Part shown: one piece after another, positions 21,545-30,524 of the stretch
Layout of the letters: each line of letters begins with the position of its first letter
Position numbering within the stretch: the stretch's first letter is position 1
NCBI GenBank assembly: GCA_002709305.1
Contig: PAQM01000027.1
Coordinates: forward strand, 62,001 to 126,000
DNA from: Crocinitomicaceae bacterium
GTDB taxonomy: Bacteria > Bacteroidota > Bacteroidia > Flavobacteriales_D > Crocinitomicaceae
DNA length: 64,000 nt
Direction: 5' to 3'
Notes under the pieces: model-generated
Seen by the model: the letters and a program-made list of their open reading frames with translations, nothing else
Told to the model about the DNA's origin: nothing
Database searches by the model: none
Translations under genes and position numbers: made by a program

Positions 21545-22582
21545 TTAATTTTCTTCCATTACTGGAACTTCTTTCTCCGAATTTAATCCTAATTTTATTT
21601 TCTGTTCAAGCTCTTCCATTAATTCAGGGTTATCTTTGATAATAAGCTTTACTGAATCTCTACCTTGCCCTAATTTCGTCTCACCATATGAAAACCAAGA
21701 TCCACTCTTATTAACAATATTCATCTCAACAGCTAAATCTAAGATTTCACCCTCTTTAGATATACCTGCACCATACATAATGTCAAATTCAGCCTTTCTA
21801 AACGGTGGAGCAACTTTATTCTTTACAACTTTTATCCTTGTTCTATTACCTAGTATCTCATCACCTTCTTTAATTTGACTTGACCTACGTATATCAATAC
21901 GAACAGATGAATAAAATTTTAAAGCATTACCACCTGTTGTTGTCTCAGGATTACCAAACATAACACCAATTTTATCCCTTAATTGATTGATGAATATACA
22001 ACAGCAATTTGCCTTATTAATTGAACCCGTTAATTTACGAAGTGCCTTTGACATCAATCTTGCTTGAAGACCCATTTGAGAATCGCCCATTTCACCTTCA
22101 ATTTCTGCCTTTGGAGTTAATGCTGCAACAGAATCAACAACCAACAAATCAACAGCACCAGAACGAATTAAATTATCCGCAATCTCTAATGCTTGTTCTC
22201 CATTATCGGGTTGTGAAATCAATAAATTTTCAATATCAACACCTAGTTTTTGAGCATAAAACTGATCAAATGCATGCTCAGCATCAATAAATGCAGCGAT
22301 ACCTCCCTGTTTTTGAACCTCTGCAATAGCATGTATCGCAAGAGTTGTTTTACCAGAAGATTCGGGGCCATAAATTTCAACTACTCGTCCTTTAGGGTAT
22401 CCGTTTACACCCAAAGCTAAATCTAATGTTAAAGAGCCTGAGGGAATGACATCAATTTCGATAGTTGGTTCATCACCTAATTTCATGACCGTACCTTTAC
22501 CATATACTTTATCTAACTTATCCATAGTAACCTGTAAAGCTTTTAACTTATCCGAACTAACTGCTTTTGTTTTATCTGACAT
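21545..22582 (-). CDS. recA: Recombinase RecA
   Basis: [42 protein letters not shown]...[27 protein letters not shown]. Confidence 0.99.
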   Translation of the reverse strand: MSDKTKAVSSDKLKALQVTMDKLDKVYGKGTVMKLGDEPTIEIDVIPSGSLTLDLALGVNGYPKGRVVEIYGPESSGKTTLAIHAIAEVQKQGGIAAFIDAEHAFDQFYAQKLGVDIENLLISQPDNGEQALEIADNLIRSGAVDLLVVDSVAALTPKAEIEGEMGDSQMGLQARLMSKALRKLTGSINKANCCCIFINQLRDKIGVMFGNPETTTGGNALKFYSSVRIDIRRSSQIKEGDEILGNRTRIKVVKNKVAPPFRKAEFDIMYGAGISKEGEILDLAVEMNIVNKSGSWFSYGETKLGQGRDSVKLIIKDNPELMEELEQKIKLGLNSEKEVPVMEEN

Positions 22583-22643
22583 ATCTTTTAATTTTTTTAT
22601 TTATACAAACATAAAGTAAGAAGAACATAAACTATTTACGTCC

Positions 22644-23114
22644 TTATTTTAAGGGTTCATATGCTTCTAATATTTCCCTTGAATGTTCTTTCGTTTTAGG
22701 TTTATCTATAATTGATATTATTTTGTGTTGTTCATCTAAAATAAAAGTAGTACGATGAATTCCATCATAAATTTTACCCATAAATTTTTTCTCCCCCCAT
22801 ACTCCATAAAGATTCAATAACTTTTTCTCAGTATCTGCTAATAGTATAAATGGTAAATCATACTTCTTAATAAAACTCTTGTGCTTATCAACTGAATCTG
22901 CGCTTACACCAATAATAACTATCCCTTTACTTTGAATCAACTCATAATTATCTCTTATGTTACACGCTTGAGCCGTGCAACCTGGTGTGTTATCTTTTGG
23001 ATAAAAATATATTACCACTTTTTTTCCTTTAAACTGACCTAGACTAACTTTTGAGTCTTTATGATCTGTAGAAGTAAATTCTGGTGCTTGATCCCCAACT
23101 TTTAAGTGTTTCAT
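22644..23114 (-). CDS. bcp: Thioredoxin-dependent thiol peroxidase (Bcp/PrxQ)
   Basis: LKVGDQAPEFTSTDHKDSKVSLGQFKGKKVVIYFYPKDNTPGCTAQACNIRDNY. Confidence 0.96.
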   Translation of the reverse strand: MKHLKVGDQAPEFTSTDHKDSKVSLGQFKGKKVVIYFYPKDNTPGCTAQACNIRDNYELIQSKGIVIIGVSADSVDKHKSFIKKYDLPFILLADTEKKLLNLYGVWGEKKFMGKIYDGIHRTTFILDEQHKIISIIDKPKTKEHSREILEAYEPLK

Positions 23115-23253
23115 TTTGACGGTTTTTTAATCAATTAAACGACGAATATTTAATCAAATATAACTTGATTTTATTAATCAACAAATATTTTTTTAATAAA
23201 ATTGCTTTTTTCTAAAAATATACGACTGAGAAATTTAACAAAATATTTGTCGG

Positions 23254-25833
23254 TTAACTTGATGTTAAAGCTAAATATCTTCTCTTCAAATCATTGTATT
23301 TATTAAACTCTTCACCCGAATTATCTATATTAGTATCACCAAATTTTTCTTTAATCAAAGAATCTAATGAACGAACTAAATATTTAACATTTTGAGGTAG
23401 GAACATTTTGGTATACCCTGTTGCTTTTTTTGTAAGATTTGAATAAAAGGAGTATGCTTTATCAAGGGCTTCAAAGTCTTGTCTTGATAAATACATGGTC
23501 ATTGAATTTAGAACACCTAACTTATCAAACCCTTGAAGAGTGTTTCCATTTAAAGCTTCCAAAAAGAAATCAAGCTTGTCTGAAATTGCATATGTAGAGT
23601 AGATTTGTGCAATCCCCAAAATCATTTTAGAAGATTTTTCTTTTTCTAAAAACTTAGCGGATTCCATTGCGAGCAATGGGTCTAACTTTGCTATATTTCT
23701 TAAAGCAGTAGAGACTACCAGATAAGAGGAATCATTAATAATGTTATCATATAAATTAGTTATCTCTGAACCTTCTAAATGTTTAAAAATAACACCAACA
23801 GCGGCCGCTCTGACAGAAGAATTAACATCATTCAATGCCATTTCCTTAATTTTCCTCAAACCCTCACCCCTCTTTTCTCCTTCTAGCTTACTGAATTTTT
23901 CAATTGCAAGTGCTCGAATCTTCCAAAAACTATCTTCAAGAGCATCTATAATTAATTGTTGACCTTGTAGTGTTTTTTTTCTGGCACCTTTTAAAATTGA
24001 TTCTTTGCGAGCATTATAATGTGACCCCTGGTAATATTGATAAATATATTGATCCACTGATTTTTCTTTTTTAATGTCGGCTAGAAGCATATTCTGATTG
24101 TCATATAATACGCCTTTAAGCTCTCCATTATATTTTAAATCAAAAGTTTCTGTCAACTCATCAATGACAACCTTGTTTATGTGTTTACCTTCGGAATCAA
24201 ATATTGCTATCTGAATCGGTAGTTTAAAGATAGGGTACTTTGTAATGTCATGATTTTGTTCTACAGAAATTGACAATACTTTTGAAATGGTGTCATTGTA
24301 TTGGCTAAAATTTAAACTCGGATGGCCTGAAGCTAAATACCACTGGTTAAAAAACCAATTTAAATCTTCTCCAGAAACCTCTTCAAAAGCTAAACGTAAC
24401 TGATGAAATTCTGCAGCCTTAAAACTATTCTGTTTTAAATATTTTTGTATCGCTAAAAAAAATGCTTCATCTCCTAAATAAGACCTAAGCATATGCAATA
24501 TACGCCCCCCTTTATTATATGAATGGCCATCAAACATTTGTTCCTTATCATCATAATCAAACCAAACTAAATCATGATGCCCTTGAGCTTCTGCAGATTG
24601 GTAGTAACCATCAGCTTCAATTTCGGCATTATAATCAGCCTCATCAATGCCATATCTATATTCATCCCATAAGTACTGCGAGTAGTTTGCAAATGACTCA
24701 TTTAAAGTCAAATTAGACCATGACTCAGCAGTAACAAGGTCTCCAAACCAATGATGAAAAAGTTCATGAGCTATAATAGACTGAGAGTTTTCATCTAGAA
24801 GTTCTCTTTTATTCTTGTAAGCAAAATCACCGAACACTACTGCACCTGTGTTTTCCATCGCTCCAGAGACATAATCTCGAACAACTATTTGGTTATATTT
24901 ATCCCAAGGGTATTCTACTCCTAACTTTTCAGAGAAAAACTTTATCATATTAGGTGTTTCACCAAATATATCTTTTGCATAAGGCTCCCACTCAGGCTCT
25001 ACATAATAGTTTACTTCCATTTTAGATCCATCTGGTCTAACATAAAAATCATTAACTACTTTAAACTCACCAATTCCCATCATAAACAAATAAGGTGCGT
25101 GAGGTAAATCTTGTTTCCAATGATCTACGCGATAACCATCTTTTAAGGTCTCGCTAGAAACTAATCTGCCATTTGAAAGTGTCTTATATTTATCCTTTAC
25201 AGTAATAAAAATTTCTTGCGATGTTTTAGCATTTGGAGAATCAATTGTAGGAAACCATACTGAACTAGATTCTGTCTCGCCTTGCGTCCAAATTTGAGGC
25301 ATTTTATTTTCGTCTTCCCCTTTTGGGTTTATAAAATAAAGACCCTTGTCTGACATTATAGCAGCAGAGCCTGAAGTTTCACGTTCTTCAGGACAAGAAA
25401 TGTAATCAATTTTCACCGTGAATTTTTCTTCACGACTATACTCTCGATCTAAAAAAACTCGTAATATATCATTCTTATAAATAAATTCAAGTGTTTTTTC
25501 CCCCAATTTAACATGGTTTATAATCATACCTTTTGCATCTAAAATGATTTCATTGGATGGATAAAAATGAGGCTTTGCAGTAATAAAAGCTATCCCATTC
25601 ATTCGAGATTTAGGCCAGTCAAAATTAACTTCTAATTTTGTATGAATTAAATCTGTCAATATTGTCTCTGCTTCGCGATATACATCTCTTTTCTTTTGAG
25701 GAACGGAGAGAAGTGAGTCAGCATTTGTCTCTTCCACGATGCTAGGACTTGAATCAATTGTAATTATATCTTCTTTTGTTGTCGCGCAGGAAACAAGAAA
25801 CAAAATAAAAACTCCTAAAAATATATTTTTCAT
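23254..25833 (-). CDS. M1-family metallopeptidase lipoprotein with C-terminal HEAT-like repeats
   Basis: IAHELFHHWFGDLVTAESWSNLTLNESFANY (HExxH-18-E), GAMENTGAVVF; lipobox FLVSC when started at the internal Met (track start 25857); HEAT-like DSFWKIRALAIEKFSKL...DVNSSVRAAAVGVI. Confidence 0.93.
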   Translation of the reverse strand: MKNIFLGVFILFLVSCATTKEDIITIDSSPSIVEETNADSLLSVPQKKRDVYREAETILTDLIHTKLEVNFDWPKSRMNGIAFITAKPHFYPSNEIILDAKGMIINHVKLGEKTLEFIYKNDILRVFLDREYSREEKFTVKIDYISCPEERETSGSAAIMSDKGLYFINPKGEDENKMPQIWTQGETESSSVWFPTIDSPNAKTSQEIFITVKDKYKTLSNGRLVSSETLKDGYRVDHWKQDLPHAPYLFMMGIGEFKVVNDFYVRPDGSKMEVNYYVEPEWEPYAKDIFGETPNMIKFFSEKLGVEYPWDKYNQIVVRDYVSGAMENTGAVVFGDFAYKNKRELLDENSQSIIAHELFHHWFGDLVTAESWSNLTLNESFANYSQYLWDEYRYGIDEADYNAEIEADGYYQSAEAQGHHDLVWFDYDDKEQMFDGHSYNKGGRILHMLRSYLGDEAFFLAIQKYLKQNSFKAAEFHQLRLAFEEVSGEDLNWFFNQWYLASGHPSLNFSQYNDTISKVLSISVEQNHDITKYPIFKLPIQIAIFDSEGKHINKVVIDELTETFDLKYNGELKGVLYDNQNMLLADIKKEKSVDQYIYQYYQGSHYNARKESILKGARKKTLQGQQLIIDALEDSFWKIRALAIEKFSKLEGEKRGEGLRKIKEMALNDVNSSVRAAAVGVIFKHLEGSEITNLYDNIINDSSYLVVSTALRNIAKLDPLLAMESAKFLEKEKSSKMILGIAQIYSTYAISDKLDFFLEALNGNTLQGFDKLGVLNSMTMYLSRQDFEALDKAYSFYSNLTKKATGYTKMFLPQNVKYLVRSLDSLIKEKFGDTNIDNSGEEFNKYNDLKRRYLALTSS

Positions 25834-25943
25834 AAGTAAATTGAATTTATTAAACACAAAACTGCTAAAATAAATCGAAATGTATTCATTTTTATATTAC
25901 ATCAGAGAACTATTCTATTATTTTTGTAATATAAATTTGTCAA

Positions 25944-26414
25944 ATGAATTTTCAAACTTGGACTATTGATGGTGTTGACACAGAGATAAAAAGCTCAGAT
26001 ACATCCATAAAATGGGAAGATGATACTTTCTTTACTTTAAAATATAAAGGGGAATCATTTAATGGAGAGATTATAGAAGAAGATACAGAGAACAATTTTT
26101 TAAAACTAAAGATTAATCATCGCGTTTTTAATATTCGTAAAAAGGGGAAACTAGATGCATTAATTTCAGAAATGGGGCTAGACAAACCTAAAGTAAAAAA
26201 ATTAAAAGAACTGGTAGCTCCAATGCCTGGCAGGATAGTCAACATAGAAGTGAAAATTGGACAACAACTTAATGTTGGTGACAACTTATTGTCATTAGAA
26301 GCGATGAAGATGGAAAATGTGCTAAAAGCTGAGGGGACAGGTAAAGTAAAATCGATAAATTACTCTAATAATGATGTTGTAGAAAAAGGAGCCATAATAA
26401 TTGAGTTTGAGTAA
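25944..26414 (+). CDS. Biotin carboxyl carrier domain protein (acyl-CoA carboxylase biotin subunit)
   Basis: LVAPMPGRIVNIEVKIGQQLNVGDNLLSLEAMKMENVLKAEGTGKVKSI: biotinylation motif EAMKMEN. Confidence 0.93.
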   Translation: MNFQTWTIDGVDTEIKSSDTSIKWEDDTFFTLKYKGESFNGEIIEEDTENNFLKLKINHRVFNIRKKGKLDALISEMGLDKPKVKKLKELVAPMPGRIVNIEVKIGQQLNVGDNLLSLEAMKMENVLKAEGTGKVKSINYSNNDVVEKGAIIIEFE

Positions 26415-26436
26415 ACTAAAGGCTAAAAGAAAACGA

Positions 26437-27357
26437 TTATTCTATTTTTTTCTTAATTACTTGATACACTTCTTCAGTAATGGCATCTCTAACATAAATC
26501 AACAAATGAACATTAGAATAATCATATTGAGATGGTAGTGCATAACTATAATTAAAATAATATTTTCCATTATTAAATTGATTTATAGTAAGTTGATTGC
26601 CTTGCCAAAAACTTCCTATAGAACCTCTCATTATATCTCTATGAATATAATTTGGGTCTGTAGAATTATCCGGCATTTTCTGCTTACCTATTACTGAATC
26701 CTCTATTAATATTACAACAGTATATAGATCATTAACATTAACCGATTGGTCTAAAATATCAATTTCAGAGTGTATAAAAACTCCTCTTGTAGATGGGTAA
26801 TAGTTAATCTCTGCTTGTAGATTTACTTTTAAATTTGTCGCCATAGCAGCTTGAGTATAATTTCTCCAATCATTAACCCCTGCTGTATGTTGCCCCCCGT
26901 TTAAAATCCTATTTATTGTCCCCCTTGGATTACCAATGAAAGCAGAACCAGGCATTGAACCAAAATGCTCACCTATAGCAAGTCCAGATATATTAGTCCA
27001 ATCAATCGGATAAGAAGAAGAAACAGATTGGAAGGAGCCTAATCCTTCAGGACCTGCATGAATAGTTGAAACAAAAACTCTCTGTGGATAATCTCCATAA
27101 ATTGAATGAGCCGTATCTGCGGCAATTGGACAGAAAGTACACCGATGCCCTGTAAAATCCTCTAACATTACATTTCTAAGAGAATTATTATTAACAGAAA
27201 ACACTGGCCATTCTGAGTTAGCATAAGCAATAGAGTCTCCACCAGGATAAAGTGTATAATCTAATTGTGTACTAATAGATGTTGGATAGGGGTTTTCAAT
27301 TTTATCACAAGACAAAAGACACAAACCTATCAAAAAAATAAAGACTTTATTTTTCAT
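26437..27357 (-). CDS. Omp28-related outer membrane lipoprotein with CTFC thioredoxin-like motif
   Basis: Lipobox CLLSC; NVMLEDFTGHRCTFCPIAADTAHSIYGDYPQRVFVSTIHAGPEG: Omp28/thioredoxin-like signature. Confidence 0.85.
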   Translation of the reverse strand: MKNKVFIFLIGLCLLSCDKIENPYPTSISTQLDYTLYPGGDSIAYANSEWPVFSVNNNSLRNVMLEDFTGHRCTFCPIAADTAHSIYGDYPQRVFVSTIHAGPEGLGSFQSVSSSYPIDWTNISGLAIGEHFGSMPGSAFIGNPRGTINRILNGGQHTAGVNDWRNYTQAAMATNLKVNLQAEINYYPSTRGVFIHSEIDILDQSVNVNDLYTVVILIEDSVIGKQKMPDNSTDPNYIHRDIMRGSIGSFWQGNQLTINQFNNGKYYFNYSYALPSQYDYSNVHLLIYVRDAITEEVYQVIKKKIE

Positions 27358-27367
27358 GTTTTAAATT

Positions 27368-29041
27368 TTAAAAACTGTGTGTGAATGATAATGTTAATCC
27401 ATTTGATGCAGGCACAAATCGGCAGACTCCACCAACACAAAACAACCCTTCTCTTTGCTTTCCATAGCCTATAGTTATACGAGTAGCATCTTTAATATAA
27501 CCAAAAGATCCATAAATGTAATGTACTCTTAAATCATCTTGTGGATTACCATAATTGTATTGATCCATAACACTAAAGAACCAATGAGGAGAAACATTAT
27601 ACTCTAATAATAAAGTAGCCCAATTGCCTTTATCATTTATATTTCCAACTTTGTCCTTATTAACAAATAAACCTTGAAGTTCTAGCCTCAAGGAATGCTT
27701 CTTGTTTATTTTATACCCTAATTCAACTACTCCTATATGAGATTGTATTATCCCAGTAGCATCTCCTGTAACTTTAGCAACATCATTATTTAAACAAATA
27801 TTAAAATAACTTAAACGTGCATTAAAATTTTTAGTAAACTTTCTATAAATATTTACATTAATATCTCTCCATAATAAACTATCACTTTGATCAAACAAGC
27901 GACTCTCATAAGCAACACCAGTTGAATCATTTAAATCAATATTTTCCGTTCTTTGCAAAGGCTTATATGCTGTAGAGAAATTAGCATTAATTGATGTGCC
28001 ATATTTACCTCCTAATTTTGAGCCTCGCTTAATTGTATAAAGAATTTCTGCTTGATATGCAATCTCCCCTACAGGCTGAGTTACATATGGATAAATTGAT
28101 GAGACAAGATTATATGTATGAGTCTTATTCATTGCAGGTAGGAAATTAATAAACAGATCCGTCAACTCTTTAGTTCTATCAGATCTATAGCTCATATTAT
28201 CTACTGATTTTGCAGATAAAACTATTCCTAATCCTTTTTGCGAATAACCAAAATTAAACAAGGCGGCATGACCATAATTATATATATATCCATTGTCAGT
28301 TGAAGGGTCTTGTCCCTTAATGATATACTCCCCATCTAAATTAAATCTACCATAGCGTAAACTAGCTCTTCCACCATAAGCACCTGTGTTTTCTGGTAAA
28401 ACATATGTCTGATTCTCATCTGATTGATACTTACTCACAAAAGAACCACCGATAGTAACGTCTAATTTCTTACCCTCAAGTTTTTTGAAAATCGAATTTA
28501 AATTAAATTCACTATCTATTCCTCGAACAATTCCATCACCATGAATAATACGAGACTCAAATGAATATCTTTGAAGTCCATAAACACCTTTCAAGATAAC
28601 GCCTCTAAAAGGTCTTAATACTAAACGCACCCCATCTAAAAGGTTATCATAACCTAAAGCCCTATCCTCATATGCCCTAAGAGACATCCCTGAACCAAAT
28701 TGTTCATAAAATGAACCTAAAGTAACATCAACAAAATTATTTTGATATCCAATATATCGCATACCAAGGCCTGTTCCATCAAATCTATTTGGATAACCTT
28801 GAATCCTTGGTAAATAAGACTCGATTCTAAAGCCAGCTTTAAAACCTTTGTTGGTATAAAAAACATTCATATATGTATTGATTAGAGACTTAGAATCAGG
28901 TTGATTAGCCTCAATCAAACTATCTTGATTTAAATACTGAAAGATACTCTCTACATTTCCTGTCAAACTACCTAATTCATTTTGACCATGCAAAGAAATT
29001 GAAGAAATAATAAAAAAAATATAAAATAGTGGCTTTTTCAT
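27368..29041 (-). CDS. DUF6029 family predicted outer-membrane beta-barrel protein
   Basis: Signal peptide (IFFIISSISLHGQ), alternating beta-barrel-like sequence, C-terminal ...NGLTLSFTHSF; located between TlpA and Omp28. Confidence 0.75.
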   Translation of the reverse strand: MKKPLFYIFFIISSISLHGQNELGSLTGNVESIFQYLNQDSLIEANQPDSKSLINTYMNVFYTNKGFKAGFRIESYLPRIQGYPNRFDGTGLGMRYIGYQNNFVDVTLGSFYEQFGSGMSLRAYEDRALGYDNLLDGVRLVLRPFRGVILKGVYGLQRYSFESRIIHGDGIVRGIDSEFNLNSIFKKLEGKKLDVTIGGSFVSKYQSDENQTYVLPENTGAYGGRASLRYGRFNLDGEYIIKGQDPSTDNGYIYNYGHAALFNFGYSQKGLGIVLSAKSVDNMSYRSDRTKELTDLFINFLPAMNKTHTYNLVSSIYPYVTQPVGEIAYQAEILYTIKRGSKLGGKYGTSINANFSTAYKPLQRTENIDLNDSTGVAYESRLFDQSDSLLWRDINVNIYRKFTKNFNARLSYFNICLNNDVAKVTGDATGIIQSHIGVVELGYKINKKHSLRLELQGLFVNKDKVGNINDKGNWATLLLEYNVSPHWFFSVMDQYNYGNPQDDLRVHYIYGSFGYIKDATRITIGYGKQREGLFCVGGVCRFVPASNGLTLSFTHSF

Positions 29042-29049
29042 TTTTAATA

Positions 29050-29556
29050 TTACTTCGCTGTTAATTTTAATATCTCCTCATATAATTTATCCTCATCACC
29101 AGGAGCATAATTATTATGAGAATAAACTATTTTACCATCACTATCTAAAAGGAAAGTATGGGGCACATTATTTACACCCATTGATCTTTTAAAGTCTCCA
29201 TTTGGATCCATTAAGACTAAATAATCCCATCCCTTACCATTCACATACATAGGAACAGAATTTTTTGTTTTCTCATCATCAATTGAAACAGCAACTAATT
29301 CAACACCTGTTTCATCCTGCCAATCAGGATAAAGATCATGAATAGTGTTTAACTCTCTCTTGCAAGGTGAGCACCAAGTTGCCCAAAAGCTTATAACTAC
29401 AGGACCATCAAACCCTAATTCAGAAGTGTTGAAAGTTTTCCCATTCATACTCTTTAATTGAACAGAGGCAACCTTTTTATCTAATGTTTTTTCTTTTTGT
29501 GCATTTAAGTTAAACAAGACCAATAGTGCAACACAAAACAATAATATTTTTTTCAT
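29050..29556 (-). CDS. TlpA-family thiol:disulfide redoxin, exported
   Basis: Signal peptide then FNTSELGFDGPVVISFWATWCSPCKRELNTIHDLYPDW...GVNNVPHTFLLDSDGKIVYSH. Confidence 0.95.
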   Translation of the reverse strand: MKKILLFCVALLVLFNLNAQKEKTLDKKVASVQLKSMNGKTFNTSELGFDGPVVISFWATWCSPCKRELNTIHDLYPDWQDETGVELVAVSIDDEKTKNSVPMYVNGKGWDYLVLMDPNGDFKRSMGVNNVPHTFLLDSDGKIVYSHNNYAPGDEDKLYEEILKLTAK

Positions 29557-29609
29557 AATCTTTTTTTAAACATTTATTAAACTTAACTATTTCAAAAATC
29601 ATGCAAAAC

Positions 29610-29642
29610 CAAATTTAAGGGAATTTTATTGTTTTTTACAAA
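29610..29642 (-). promoter_or_regulatory. Putative Bacteroidota-type promoter for the TlpA-DUF6029-Omp28 operon
   Basis: On the minus strand: TTTG (29642-29639), 21-nt spacer, TAAATTTG (29617-29610), matching the known -33 TTTG / -7 TAnnTTTG layout; 53 nt upstream of the tlpA-like ATG. Confidence 0.5.
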
Positions 29643-29753
29643 GCGTAGAAATTAATTTTTGTGTTTAAAGAAAACTGTACTGATTTAAACTAATTATGTT
29701 TAAACTCTTTTATTTCATATATTTGGTTAAAGTTTATTCAAAAAATTAGAATT

Positions 29754-30476
29754 ATGAAGAATTTACTACTCACTACAATTTCAATAATAACCTTGACATT
29801 TTCATTTGCTCAAGATTTAACTATTAATATAGAAGGTTCAACAACAGACGTCTCTGGAACTACTCTACAGGCCATGCCAATAAACGGCTCAACGGATGAT
29901 CATAAACTATATGATTTAATTATTAATAATAATGATACTTCTGATCAAAACTGGTTGATTACAAGGTCTATCATTAACGAGACAACAGGATGGTCTAATT
30001 ACTTATGTTGGGGAGTAAATCCTGGTTTAGGTCTTTGCTATCCTACTAGTACTGATTTAGTTTGGTCAACAGCCGCAGAAACAATACCTGCTGGAGGGTC
30101 TGGTAAACTCTCTGCATATGTAAATGTGACAAGTACAGGTTCTGCAACATATAGATACTATGTTTCAACAGATGGAATTAATTTCCTTGATTCAGTGGAT
30201 GTATTAATCGAATCTGTTTTAGGTATAGAAAATCTACCTAATATTTCAGCTTACATTTCACCAAACCCTGCAAAAGATTTTGTTAACATTAAATCAAGTT
30301 CCTCTAACATATCCAAAATAACTTTATTAGATGTTTTGGGTAACGTTGTTTTAAAAGAAAATATGGGTTCTTCAAAAAGATTAAATATATCTGAATTAAA
30401 GAATGGTGTTTACTTTCTAAACATTGATTCTAAAAATTTTAAATCTACAACAAAAAAACTTGTCGTTAGACATTAA
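29754..30476 (+). CDS. Small secreted protein with T9SS type A C-terminal sorting domain
   Basis: Signal peptide MKNLLLTTISIITLTFSFAQ; CTD ISAYISPNPAKDFVNIKSSSSNISKITLLDVLGNVV...LNISELKNGVYFLNIDSKNFKSTTKKLVVRH; one Cys pair (LCWGVNPGLGLC). Confidence 0.88.
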   Translation: MKNLLLTTISIITLTFSFAQDLTINIEGSTTDVSGTTLQAMPINGSTDDHKLYDLIINNNDTSDQNWLITRSIINETTGWSNYLCWGVNPGLGLCYPTSTDLVWSTAAETIPAGGSGKLSAYVNVTSTGSATYRYYVSTDGINFLDSVDVLIESVLGIENLPNISAYISPNPAKDFVNIKSSSSNISKITLLDVLGNVVLKENMGSSKRLNISELKNGVYFLNIDSKNFKSTTKKLVVRH

Positions 30477-30497
30477 GTTTAAGTTCATAAATCTTGT

Positions 30498-30522
30498 AAG
30501 CCACCATCTTGGTGGCTTTTTT
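30498..30522 (+). terminator. Rho-independent terminator hairpin
   Basis: AAGCCACC-ATCTT-GGTGGCTT, 8-bp stem followed by a T tract, 22 bp after the stop of 29754..30476. Confidence 0.85.
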
Positions 30523-30524
30523 AT

